Assembly: GCA_021029095.1 (NCBI GenBank)
Contig: JAJOHG010000183.1
Coordinates: 1 to 50,888 of the forward strand
Reading direction: 5' to 3'
Origin: Phellopilus nigrolimitatus
Taxonomy: Eukaryota > Basidiomycota > Agaricomycetes > Hymenochaetales > Hymenochaetaceae
DNA: 50,888 nucleotides
This document shows, piece by piece, positions 1 through 8,841 of this stretch. The position numbers were made by a program, and so were the translations under genes. Numbering within the stretch: the first letter of the stretch is position 1; each line of letters opens with the position of its first letter. Below the pieces are notes generated by a model that was not told the origin of the DNA, ran no database searches, and worked only from the letters and a program-made list of their open reading frames with translations.

Positions 1-1432
1 GTCTTATTCGCATTGCGATACTCGCGTTTGAGACGTTCCTGTTGAGTTTTTTAAGTAAAGAGAAGGTGAAACAGTTAAACAAGAACACACTCTATCTCCT
101 TAGTCTCTTCATCGTCCATCCCATCGGGCTGCATCTTCTCCTCATCGTCCGCAAAGTCCTCCTCATACTCCATTTCGTCCATATCACCATCTCCTCGCTC
201 TTTCCCTCCGCCTCCTGTCCTGCATACCATCTCGTCATCTTCTTCGAACAGCCCTCGCATTCCATTGTCAACGGTACGCAGTCTCCGCCCACCAGGCGCC
301 TGCGACCTCCCTCCCGACTCGTACACAAGCGACGGTCCACCAGCCGAGTTCCCGTTCCGCTGACGCATCAGCCAGCGCTCCGGGTCCTTCTTCTTCTGCA
401 TCTTCGCCATCATCTTCTCCGCCTCCTCGAGCGTCCACATCTGCGTCTGCGGGCGGCGCTTCTGGAACTTGTACCAGCGGTGCGCAGACACGAAGCGGAA
501 CACGTTGTCCGGCGCGGGCATGAACAGCCCGTGCGTCTCGCTCTTCGCCGCCTCCTCCATGCGCCCCTCCCATATCTCCGCCCCGTTCGCGTCCTCCATC
601 ACCCACGGGTACCGCTCCTCCCTGCGCAGCTGCCGCACGTGCTCCGGCACCTTAAACACCTGGCGCGTCTTCTTCTGGAACTTTTCTTCTTCTTGTCGTC
701 CTTGCCGTCCGCGCCGGCGGCGCCCTTCCCCGCCGCAGAGGAGCCCGCAGCACCCCCCGCGACCTTCCCGTCGTGGATAGGGCGCCCATCCGCGTCGACC
801 ATGACGATGCGCCCATCCGCGCCCATCACGGGCTTCCCGTCCGGGCCAAGCATGGGCCCCACGGGCGTCGGCGCCGCCGCCCCCGCAGCATCGCCCCCCG
901 CGGCCTCGCGCCGCAGCTCCTTGCGGTTGAGCTTGACGGGCTGCGCCCAGTTCGCGATCTCCACCGGGCGGCGCGCATCGAACTTCATGACGTCGTAGCG
1001 CCAGCCGTGGCGGTCGCACGACACGAGGTTGAACTCCTGGTAGGGCAGCGCGGCGTCCGCGCCCTGCGAGGACCCCTGCGTCGACGGCGGCGTCGACGCC
1101 GCGGAGAGCGAGAGCTTGACGTCCGGCTTCGACTCCGTCTTCACGAGCGGGCTCCCGCCCAGGCTCACGCCGACACCGACGCTCGACGGGCCCGGGCTGG
1201 GCGAGCTCTTGATTTTGGGTATGGGCGACGCGCGCGGCGTGGCTGCCTTCTGGGCTGTCCGCGCCGTCGTCGTCCCTGTTGCGCCAGGTGCAGGCGCCGT
1301 GCCGTTCGCTGCCTGCATCGCGGCCAGTGCGAACGGGCGGCTCGGCTTCTTGTGGAAGAGTGATGGCGGCTCCCTCTTGCGCATCATTGGCTTCGGTGCC
1401 GGGGGTGCAGGCGATGGGGAGGGACTCATCAT
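1..1432 (-). CDS. TFG1: TFIIF alpha subunit (RAP74/Tfg1), partial at left edge, with apparent frameshift
   Basis: Large subunit of the RNA polymerase II initiation/elongation factor TFIIF, a nuclear protein that binds Pol II together with TFIIF-beta. The start is taken as the ATG at 1432; the first ~90 residues are Pro/Ala/Ser-rich. The RAP74 N-terminal fold follows, with an EFNLVSCDRHGWRYDVMKFD segment, then ERYPWVMED and RWYKFQKRRPQ, which are typical of the TFIIF-alpha dimerisation domain. The reading frame changes between the two halves within the Lys codon run at 682-699: upstream it reads DGKDDKKKK, and the family-like frame resumes at KFQKKTRQ. A one-base shortfall in this A/G-rich run explains it, and no intron can be fitted. 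A probable intron at 39-86 (GTTCTT...AACAG) joins to an acidic/basic exon that leaves the window. The call is sure; whether the frameshift is real or a sequence error is not known. Confidence 0.88.
682..699 (-). other. Frameshift site in the TFIIF-alpha coding sequence
   Basis: Homopolymer-like Lys-codon run (on the minus strand AAG repeated, then AAAAG). Family-like protein sequence lies in one frame 5' of it and in another frame 3' of it. One extra A would restore a continuous frame. It could be an assembly error, a true mutation or, less likely, programmed slippage. Confidence 0.7.
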
Positions 1433-2160
1433 GGACGGAGTTGAGCTGTCAGTGCCGTTCTTTGTGCAGACAAGAACAGTAAGCCACCATGCCCTCCGTG
1501 GGAATTACTGCTATTTTCAGAATAGTTGGTATATCACGTGATTTACGCTTCTCAAAAGCCGTCTGCGAGGTAAATATTAAAATAATCCATAGCACCTTCA
1601 ATTCTTAACGAAAAAAATGCAATTCAACTTGAGAAAAATAGTAAATGAAGAATCATATAGACCAGTTTATATTAATTGTTGAAAATGCGGAGACTAAGCC
1701 CAGAAAACACAAAGTGGTACTTTTAAATAACTTCTCACTTCAGGCGCTAAAATGATTTGTAACGTGCATATCTCAGCAACCGCACAACCGCTTTTCGTGA
1801 TTTAAACTGAAACTTGTAGAGAATTTCTCAGCCTATTTTAATCTGGTTTTTAATTTGAGGTAGAACAATTATCTGCAGACCCAAAAAATGTTGTCTTTGT
1901 AATCTAGCTTTACTGGCTGCATCCTTTATAGTATTTCTTGGTCACTAAGAGCATTTTATAGAGAAGAAACTAGACTAAGTTTTCAAAGTTAAAGTAGGGC
2001 AAAATATTGTCTGTAATCTTTTAGATGCATATTTTGAGGTGTGCAATACATTTATGGGCACCGTATCCAAGATGCCGAGTTTGCCGGATGACAAAGCGTA
2101 ATAACTACAAACACGCGATGCCACAAGTGGCCGCTAACATCCGCCTGTCTCACATTAACA
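1433..2160. other. AT-rich intergenic stretch with no gene seen
   Basis: Contains the TFIIF-alpha upstream region, then the left inverted-repeat arm (1505-1546), then ~600 bp of AT-rich DNA without a convincing reading frame up to the Crinkler-like pseudogene. The inverted-repeat arm begins only 73 bp from the TFIIF-alpha start, so it probably lies in or next to that gene's promoter. Confidence 0.6.
1505..1546 (+). repeat. Left arm of a 42 bp inverted repeat
   Basis: Begins TTACTGCTATTTTCAG and ends CACGTGATTTAC. It matches the reverse complement of 5068-5109 at 40 of 42 positions; the two differences are in GGTATATC versus GGCACATC. Weaker similarity continues inward for ~20 bp (CTCAA..GCCG.CTG). 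It looks like a terminal inverted repeat bounding a 3.6 kb segment. No target-site duplication longer than a TA dinucleotide is evident. Confidence 0.8.
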
Positions 2161-4140
2161 ATGGCTTTGAAATCTCTTCGGGATTCTGCGCTTGCCGTTC
2201 ATTTGCAAAGATCGGGAGATAGAGTGCAAGAGCTTTACGATATCACTTGGCTTAGGCCCTTCGAAACCGTCTTCGAGAAAAGGGAAATTCAACGCAGCGA
2301 GGGCAACGACAAAGTTACAGACTCGACGCCCGTTCCAAGCCATTGTCTGGTCTGCAAAGCGCCAATTGGAGACTCGGATGTCAATGGAGTACTCGTCCGG
2401 AGCGAGTACCTGAAAGCTCTGCAGGACGTGGTCGCACTTTCAAAAAACCCTACTATGCGTTTTGCAGTCGATGATGTTGTTGACGATGACGATGACGAGG
2501 ACGTGGCTGCGAGCCCATCTGCTACTGGAGGTGGGCGCGATGGATTTGACAGCATGCAAGTAGACATTGGTGGAGATATCAGCGTGGACCAAACTGCGGA
2601 TGTTGAAGCAAATGTTGGCAGCGGCTTGTGTCCTGGCGATTTACCCCTGGATTTTATCAATCCCTTTCTCACCGATAACTCTGATAAAAAAAATATCAAA
2701 GGGGATAGAGGTGTCGTTGTACTTGGTCATCCAGGGATCGGTTTGTCCTGCAATTTTATAATGGAGCGATTTGATAGATAGTATTCTTCAGGGAAAAGCC
2801 TTTTCTTGCATTTCATGCTTTGTCTCCGCATGCTTGCAGGACAACCAACCATTTTCCAAAACCAAGACGAAAATTTCTACATTCTAAACGATGAAGGCGT
2901 TTTTAGGGTTGACTGTCCTAGCAAAACCGACCCTTACGTGTTTCATGAATTTCTTCCGAGGTCGACGTGGTACTTGGTCGATTCGACGCTCGATATGAAA
3001 GGTGTCTCAAAGGCTGCGCGTGCGCTCCCGTTTTTTATTGTTTAAGCCTCATCGCCAAGCAAGGAGCGTTTGTACTGGTTAAAGAAATATCCTAAGGCTT
3101 CCAAATATTTTATGAAGCCCTGGACTCTTTCCGAGCTCATTGCAGGGTATACTTCTACACTTCTCTTTGATACCATTAATCGTCTAAATAACACCCTTCA
3201 GTCGGATGCTTCAGGAAACATTTGAGGTGTTGACAGAACGCCAGCTCGAAAATTTCTTCGTCAAGTACGGCCCTACAGCTCGGTTTGCATATGCTTCGGC
3301 TTCGTCACCCTTGGATTATGAGGACGAATTAAAAGCTGAGATCGCTCTCCTCAAAGGCCTCCAAGAGCTCAAGGACATTCTTCACGATTCTGTGCAGCTC
3401 AATTTGAGCCACGATATATCGCACAAAATCCTCCTTGTCCTACCCGGCGCTTTCCGTCGCCAGTTTTCAATCACGATGCCTTCGAAACATGTTTACGATC
3501 TGCTCCGTCAGTCACAATTTTTACAGGTTGAGCAAGCCGCTGCGGTCCTCTACAACCTTTTTGTTCAAACCCCATTCACACGGGCTGCTGCGGGATATAT
3601 ATTGGACGAAGAATTCCAAATGGCGTTTTGTAAAGGCGGACAATGGTCGATTAAACCTTTGACACTCGGTAAAGCCGGAAAAAAAAATGTGACCTGGGAA
3701 AAGCCATCGCCCGAGGCGCCACCTACGTGGCTTTGCTTCGGGTTTGGGGGAAAGGTCTTACAGGTATCAAACACGAAGCTTCCAGGAGATCCGCAACCTA
3801 TCACTACAACCTACTTTGTGCATAGGCAGAATCTGGAACTCAAAGACGGACTTTACTGTCCTTCTGCGAGAAACCAGGCGACGTTCGATGCCTTTGTCTA
3901 CGAGGCTCAGGAGAAGAGGGCTACTGTGTTTCAGGCGACGGTTGGATCTTCTAGCCACGCAGTCAAAAAAGAAGGACTGGATTGGCTGGGAAGACTGGGT
4001 GTTAAGACGTTCCGCTTTGTCCTGTGACTCCGCCTGGCAGCGATGTCAGGTTTCCATTTCCCAGAGCCGGAAAGACGAGGCCCGCGGAGGAGAAACATAA
4101 CGTGCCCGAAAAATATCTTCTCGTTTTTACCATGGGGTGA
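2161..4140 (+). pseudogene. Crinkler/RHS-like P-loop NTPase, disrupted by a nonsense codon and a 3' frameshift
   Basis: Resembles the large basidiomycete family of Crinkler/retrotransposon-hot-spot-like NTPases. Exon 1 is 2161-2740, with an acidic Asp/Glu tract. The Walker A motif GHPGIGKS is formed across an intron at 2741-2791. Exon 2 is 2792-3146, with an LRMLAGQPTIFQ segment followed by a Trp-Tyr-Leu-Val-Asp strand. Exon 3 starts at 3202 and carries the LENFFVKYGPTARFAYA segment. Two breaks are visible. A TAA at 3043-3045 interrupts exon 2 where the same frame continues family-like on both sides (FFIV | ASSPSKERLYW). A one-base loss near 4024-4028 throws the last ~38 codons, ending at 4140, out of frame. 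The rest of the frame is well preserved, so inactivation looks recent. The family is partly effector-associated, but function here is not inferred. Confidence 0.8.
3043..3045 (+). other. In-frame TAA in the Crinkler/RHS-like gene
   Basis: The premature stop lies in phase with both flanks of exon 2. Single-base substitution of a sense codon is the simplest origin. An intron cannot be fitted because the nearest GT...AG pair would be ~24 nt. Confidence 0.75.
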
Positions 4141-4327
4141 TGGATACTATATCAGTACTTTCGCCGCTACCGTCATCTTCGTGTTTTTGTTTTTGTTACG
4201 ATTTGCAATGTGTTTTAGCACTCATATGAGCCTGTTTTCTTTTGACTTGTCGCCTCGCGATACTGCATTTCTTCTCATTTATTGGGAGCGAAGCTGCCTT
4301 TGACACGCATAGGGCTCCCAAAAACGC

Positions 4328-4800
4328 ATCACGTGAGTATGCGCCAAATGCTGTGTAGCCCCCCCCGTGAGAACTGCCCATAATGGGGCATGCCTCTCGT
4401 AGCATGCCTCTCGTAGCATGCAGGCTATTCTCTTTCTCTTTCTCTTCCGCCCTCCGTAATAAACCTGAACTCCTGAGCACAGAAAATATAGCACTTTTTC
4501 TTACAAAAAAATATAATGAAAAATACTTGGGGAGTGTATTACCAGGATAGGTTCCCAAAATGTCTATCACGTGACCAGCTGCATGAGGCCCCCCGTGAGA
4601 ACTGATTATAATGCTGCGAGCAACTGCATGTATGCTCTCTATCTCTCTCCTCTTCCCTTCGTCCTTCCACACTTCAACTCCCGATTTTAGCAAATAAATC
4701 TTGCACTCTACTTACAAAATTAAATAAGGTCTAGTCAGAAAAAAAATGGACCTACCGGCCTCCCTAAAGTATATCACGTGAGCTGGGCCTGTGTGCCCCT
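4328..4800 (+). repeat. Diverged direct repeats, each starting at ATCACGTGA
   Basis: ATCACGTGA occurs at 4328, 4566 and 4773. The first two copies share, in the same order, a C-tract followed by CCCGTGAGAACTG, then ATAATG, a TCTCT pyrimidine tract, an AACTCC block and CTTACAAAA. This gives a unit of ~210-240 bp. The third copy is weaker (GCCCCTTACGTAAGGACTTG). The same 9-mer is also inside both outer inverted-repeat arms at 1533 and 5072. Confidence 0.6.
4387..4422 (+). repeat. Short tandem repeat, GCATGCCTCTCGTA x2 plus a partial copy
   Basis: Two exact copies of a 14-mer, then GCATGC again, inside the first diverged repeat unit. Probably replication slippage. Confidence 0.75.
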
Positions 4801-5067
4801 TACGTAAGGACTTGCTCGAGCTGCGTCTCGGGCCAGCTCTTCTGCCCATTGAAGCATGCAAATGCTGACATTACTAGTGGACATTTTAAACCATTTCTTC
4901 CAGTTACATCACACGGAAAATATTAAAGCAATGGTAATAGAAAGCTAAAATAAAAAAGCTCAGAATAAGCCTTAGTCACACACGCTTCGCTCCCCCCCTA
5001 ATATGTGGGCACCCCACATATAAATTCATGTTACTTATGTACATCTACAGTCGGCGGGTTGAGGATA

Positions 5068-5109
5068 GTAAATCACGTGATGTGCCAACTATTCTGAAAA
5101 TAGCAGTAA
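5068..5109 (-). repeat. Right arm of the 42 bp inverted repeat
   Basis: Plus strand reads GTAAATCACGTGATGTGCC... to AATAGCAGTAA, the reverse complement of 1505-1546 with two mismatches. The outer end is flanked by TA on both sides of the segment (ATTACTGC / GCAGTAAA), compatible with but not proof of a TA target duplication. Confidence 0.8.
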
Positions 5110-6147
5110 ATGTCCAATACTGCCTTCCGCTTTGGTCCTTTGGCACTGCTTTCCCGACTTCGAAAAGAGCTTGAGAAGCGAGTCGAAGCGAAGACAAATG
5201 CGATCGCATACGTAGATGCTGACAAAAAGATAGTCTATCCCTCATTTCAGGCGGTGCCACGGTGGAAACGTTACAGCATTCTAGTGAAACGTACCGTGGG
5301 CGCTGTGAGAGTAATCAACGAGCGGCACGCCTAATGAATATCATTGAGAGCGCTCACACCGCCCACCCAGAAAATCTGAACACCTATTCTCAGACGAGAG
5401 CTTCAAAAATTCAAATCCATAGGTATCATGGCCGTCATTGCAAAAAGAGTGTACGGTCCCGGAGGGATCCAGCGCCGGTAGCGGCGCGCTATGCTCTGTG
5501 GCAAATACAATGTGCGCTACGCAATACACAGCATTCAGCTTGTCTGCGTAGGCAGACAGGGGATAGATAGTAGTATATACTCGTACTATATGCAAAACAG
5601 CGTGTGAAGAGTGCGTGTGGAGCGGATCTGTCCAAACTTGTGCGTTCGGCCGGAAAGAAGAAGGGAGGAGGGGGTGGACGGAGGGAGGCTGGAACTGTTT
5701 GGAGAGCGGCGTGAAAGGGAAGGTAGGGCCCATCGTCGGCGTGCAAGAAGTCGAGAGAGAGAGAGCAAAGGGGGAGCAATTAAAAGTAGGAGACGGCATC
5801 TACTAGGTAGAATGCTCGCTCTAGAAAGAAAGGTAGAAATATCCAAAACGTAGATGAAGCAACAGAAGCGACAAGCCCAGAAATGAAATGCTTGCGGGTC
5901 GAGAATGACGCCAGGAAAGGGGAGAGGGGGGAGGCGTGATGGAAGAAAAAATTCCACGGAAAAAAAGAAAGAAAGACAGAAGAGACCCATTTGGTGCGGG
6001 TGCTGTCTGGTTGCGTGGAGCAAATTTAGATAGTGAACTATCGGTGCCATAGCAAGAGGGAGGTGGTGCGCCCGAAAAAAGAAAGACAGGAAGGGATGCC
6101 GATGCCCAGGACCCAAAAACAAAATGCCGAAGGAGAGGTAATTCTCG
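5110..6147. other. Gene-poor stretch between the inverted repeat and chitin deacetylase
   Basis: The first 225 bp hold an open frame (5110-5334, 74 codons, MSNTAFRFGPLALLSRLRK...) whose start abuts the inverted-repeat end. It is Arg/Lys-rich and unrecognised, and may be a gene remnant or chance. The remainder is purine-rich on the plus strand (many GGAGGG/GAGAGA runs) and probably includes the chitin deacetylase 3' UTR. No other coding signal is seen. Confidence 0.4.
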
Positions 6148-7686
6148 TTAAACGAGCATGAGAACGCCAACGACGAGCAGACCGAAGACAGCGAGCGACG
6201 GGCGAGCGAATGCCGATGCGCCGCTGACCGCGCCCTGCCTAGACGCCGCCGTTCCACTCGCGGAAGCCGAGGAACCAGTGGTAGACGAGGGGGCCTTATT
6301 AGCGGCACTACTTGCAGTAGAGGAAGACGTCGAACCAGGAGCCGCCGACGTAGTGGCGTCAGTCTTGATGAAGCTGTTGAACACGGCGTCGTCCTCCTGG
6401 CCGTCCTGGTAGACCGGCATCGACGCGTTCATCTCCGCCTGCGAGACGGGCTTCCAGTTGTTCTGCGCGACGAGCGGCCATGCCGTCTTGAACGCGGCGA
6501 CCGTGTCGTTGGTGAGCTCGTGCTCGAGGATGATCAGGCCGGGGCTCTTCGGGCCGCTGAGCCACTGCTGCATGCTGGCCTGGATCTTCTCCGGCGTCGT
6601 GCCGCCGGAGGCCATGCTCCAGTCCTCGGTATCCTGGTTCCACAGAATGGCGGACATACCGAAGACCTCGCGCGCGATCGCAGAGACGCGCTGGTCGATG
6701 TCGCCGTACGGCGGGCGCCAGAAGCGCGGGAGCTTGCCGTTCGTCGAGTCGTAGATGATCTGTATCGTCCAGCCGAACTGCGCAAGCAATTCTTGGTTCG
6801 TCTGTGTGGTCATGTATGGGTGTGTATAAGTATGCACAGCGATGTCGTCTCCGAGCTTCTCGGAAGCGACGAGAAACTCTTGCCAGTTATTGAGGACATT
6901 GACACCAATCATGTAGTGCGTCGCCTTCTGGTTCTGCTGCTGCAGAAAGTCGTAAAGCTCCGCTGAACCCTATGGGAAAATGAGACAGATAAGTATTCAA
7001 TTAGAGAAGATTTTAAGGCACATAAAACTGCCAGGGCGGAGAGATAGTCGATCCAGACTATCTCGGCCGATGCTACCAAACGCATGTCCCTTGGTCTTGA
7101 CTCGAATAAAAAAGTGAATACACACATCGGAAGGACCATCGTCAAAGCCAATGCCTATGACACCATCAGGGGCGTCCCAGATGTCCTCAGGGATACGGCA
7201 GACGCGGTCTGTCGCCGCGCAGATAGACGGGTCGTTACGCTTCTCATTGGTACCGGCGGGATACACGGGCGAGTTACCACCGGTTGACGTCGAAGGCGGG
7301 ATGTCAGGGATCTTGCCCGCGGAGACTGCGGCGTTGAGTGCATCGACCCAGGACTGGGGGAGGCTACTCGGGTCCGGCGTCGAAGCTGGATATTTGGCAG
7401 ACCAACCTGTTTGTCGGTGATCAGCAAAGCTCACGCGAAGGGTCCGTATTCCAGGAAGATTCCCGTACAAGACGGGAGGGCGAAGTCAACACGCACTGGG
7501 GGAGCCCACAGAGGGCGAGGGGTCGGCGCGCTTGCTGTTGCGACGGAAGAGGGAATGGGCGACGTGATCGTCGTCGTGGTACCAGCGGGAAGGAAGGGCA
7601 GAGTCGGTGCGACTCGAATGTTCATGGGCGAGGGCGGGGGCGGCGAGGGTAGAGGCGAGGACTAAAAGAGCGACGAGGGCGACCAT
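6148..7686 (-). CDS. Chitin deacetylase, GPI-anchored type (NodB/CE4 family)
   Basis: Removes acetyl groups from chitin at the cell wall to give chitosan. Exons (minus): 7686-7497, 7406-7126, 6969-6148; 430 aa with consistent phase. The N-terminus MVALVALLVLASTLAAPALA is a signal peptide. The NodB motifs appear in order: FDDGP (split by the second intron), HTYTHP with the metal-binding His residues, RFWRPPYGD, DTEDW and LIILEHEL. The C-terminus is a Ser/Thr/Ala-rich linker followed by a hydrophobic tail (AVFGLLVVGVLMLV), the usual pattern for a GPI-attachment signal. The family assignment is firm. Which polymer it acts on (chitin versus short chitooligomers) cannot be read from sequence. Confidence 0.93.
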
Positions 7687-8841
7687 GGCGGGCGGGAGGA
7701 AGGAGGGTCAAGCAGAGATGGGCGTGCGTTTCTGCGTTGTGCTGACGCATGGTTATAAGAAGCGGGATAAAATACTGTAGAGAGCAGTCAGCCTCCCGTA
7801 AGAACGTACGTTGCGGCGAGCCGATATTTGTTGGCGGCAGTTGGCGGCGAGCCAATCGAAACAATCGAAGATCGTCGAACCCTAAATCTCACGTGTCTTT
7901 CTTTCTTCTGGAACCATTTCCCGCCGCTTTAGGAATCCCTGCTATCGGCTTCTCTTGGCGGTTCCTTCTCCCACGTCCGCTCAGAACGCTAATCTTTTTC
8001 TCGAATCTGAAACGCAAGTAAGAAAACGAGAAAATATCTTCTATGGCAGGTTCACATACTGTAATTACAGGAACTGGCATGAAATGGCCAGGAACGGGCC
8101 CTTACTCTAGGAACGAGTGCAACGCCCTCGACACAACCACCCGCCACTTCTTCCCCGGTCGTGTTCTCGGCTGGAACAGTTGCTCATCTTATTCACATAG
8201 CGGCTTCATTCACCGAACACGCTATTTGTTTTACTTATCTGCAACCGGCCTAACCTCTCATGCTTGCCTCGCATCACGAATAGTTACCCTTTTTTCTGGC
8301 TCGGGTTCTTCATCCTCCGACAATAATGGAGTTAACGAGGATCAACTCGTTTAAACCGCTAAAAGCATCGTGTACTCGTGTCAAACAGCATGCAGCAGTG
8401 CTAATCCTTTTTTGTGACTCTTCTGTGGGTCTTCTACTCTTGCCAGCCCCCTTCAAGCAACCATTGGAGTCGCAAGACTATGATAGTATGAACACCGACG
8501 CTTTCGAAACACCGACATTTTCGACTTTCTTACGCCTGAAATTATATATTGTGGCAGCCCAGGAGGCAAGGGTGACCTCCACCTTGATTAGTCGGCACCT
8601 CGATCACCTTGACGTCTCTTTTTCCCAGGCTCATTTCCTATAACCACAAATTTCAAAAAATAAAGTGAAGAGAAGAATGTATGTATTTACAATATGCATG
8701 AGTATATAATATATAGGAAAGGGTATTGAGTGTGAGAGACTGCAGTTGCATCACAATCCAAGATGAAGAGAAACAGGATGTGTCCGCGTAGCGTCAAAGC
8801 AAATACTATACACCATATATTCCTTGCGAAAACAAAGCACC
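7687..8841. other. Intergenic region: chitin deacetylase upstream side and VAC14 3' side
   Basis: No convincing gene. Two open frames (8043-8354 and 8326-8643, plus strand) lack recognisable motifs and have no splice or promoter context that I can support. AT-rich DNA around 8660-8720 probably lies in the VAC14 3' flank. Confidence 0.45.

Noticed and set aside
42..998. Long plus-strand open frame over the TFIIF-alpha gene (and a second one at 773-1363)
   Set aside because: GC-rich antisense shadow; the protein text is Arg/Pro/Leu-rich nonsense, while the minus strand carries TFIIF-alpha motifs.
1481..1546. Possible coding exon reading ...TAIFRIVGISRDL in the left inverted-repeat arm, with a similar reading in the right arm
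   Set aside because: The similarity is fully explained by the inverted repeat at the DNA level; no downstream exon or family match supports coding.
3031..3070. Very short intron (~24 nt) to bypass the TAA in the Crinkler-like gene
   Set aside because: Too short for basidiomycete splicing, and it would remove family-conserved residues.
5586..6308. 240-codon minus-strand open frame below the chitin deacetylase
   Set aside because: It overlaps the end of the deacetylase in another frame and lies in purine/pyrimidine-skewed DNA, giving Ser/Leu/Pro-rich text without motifs; probably 3' UTR.
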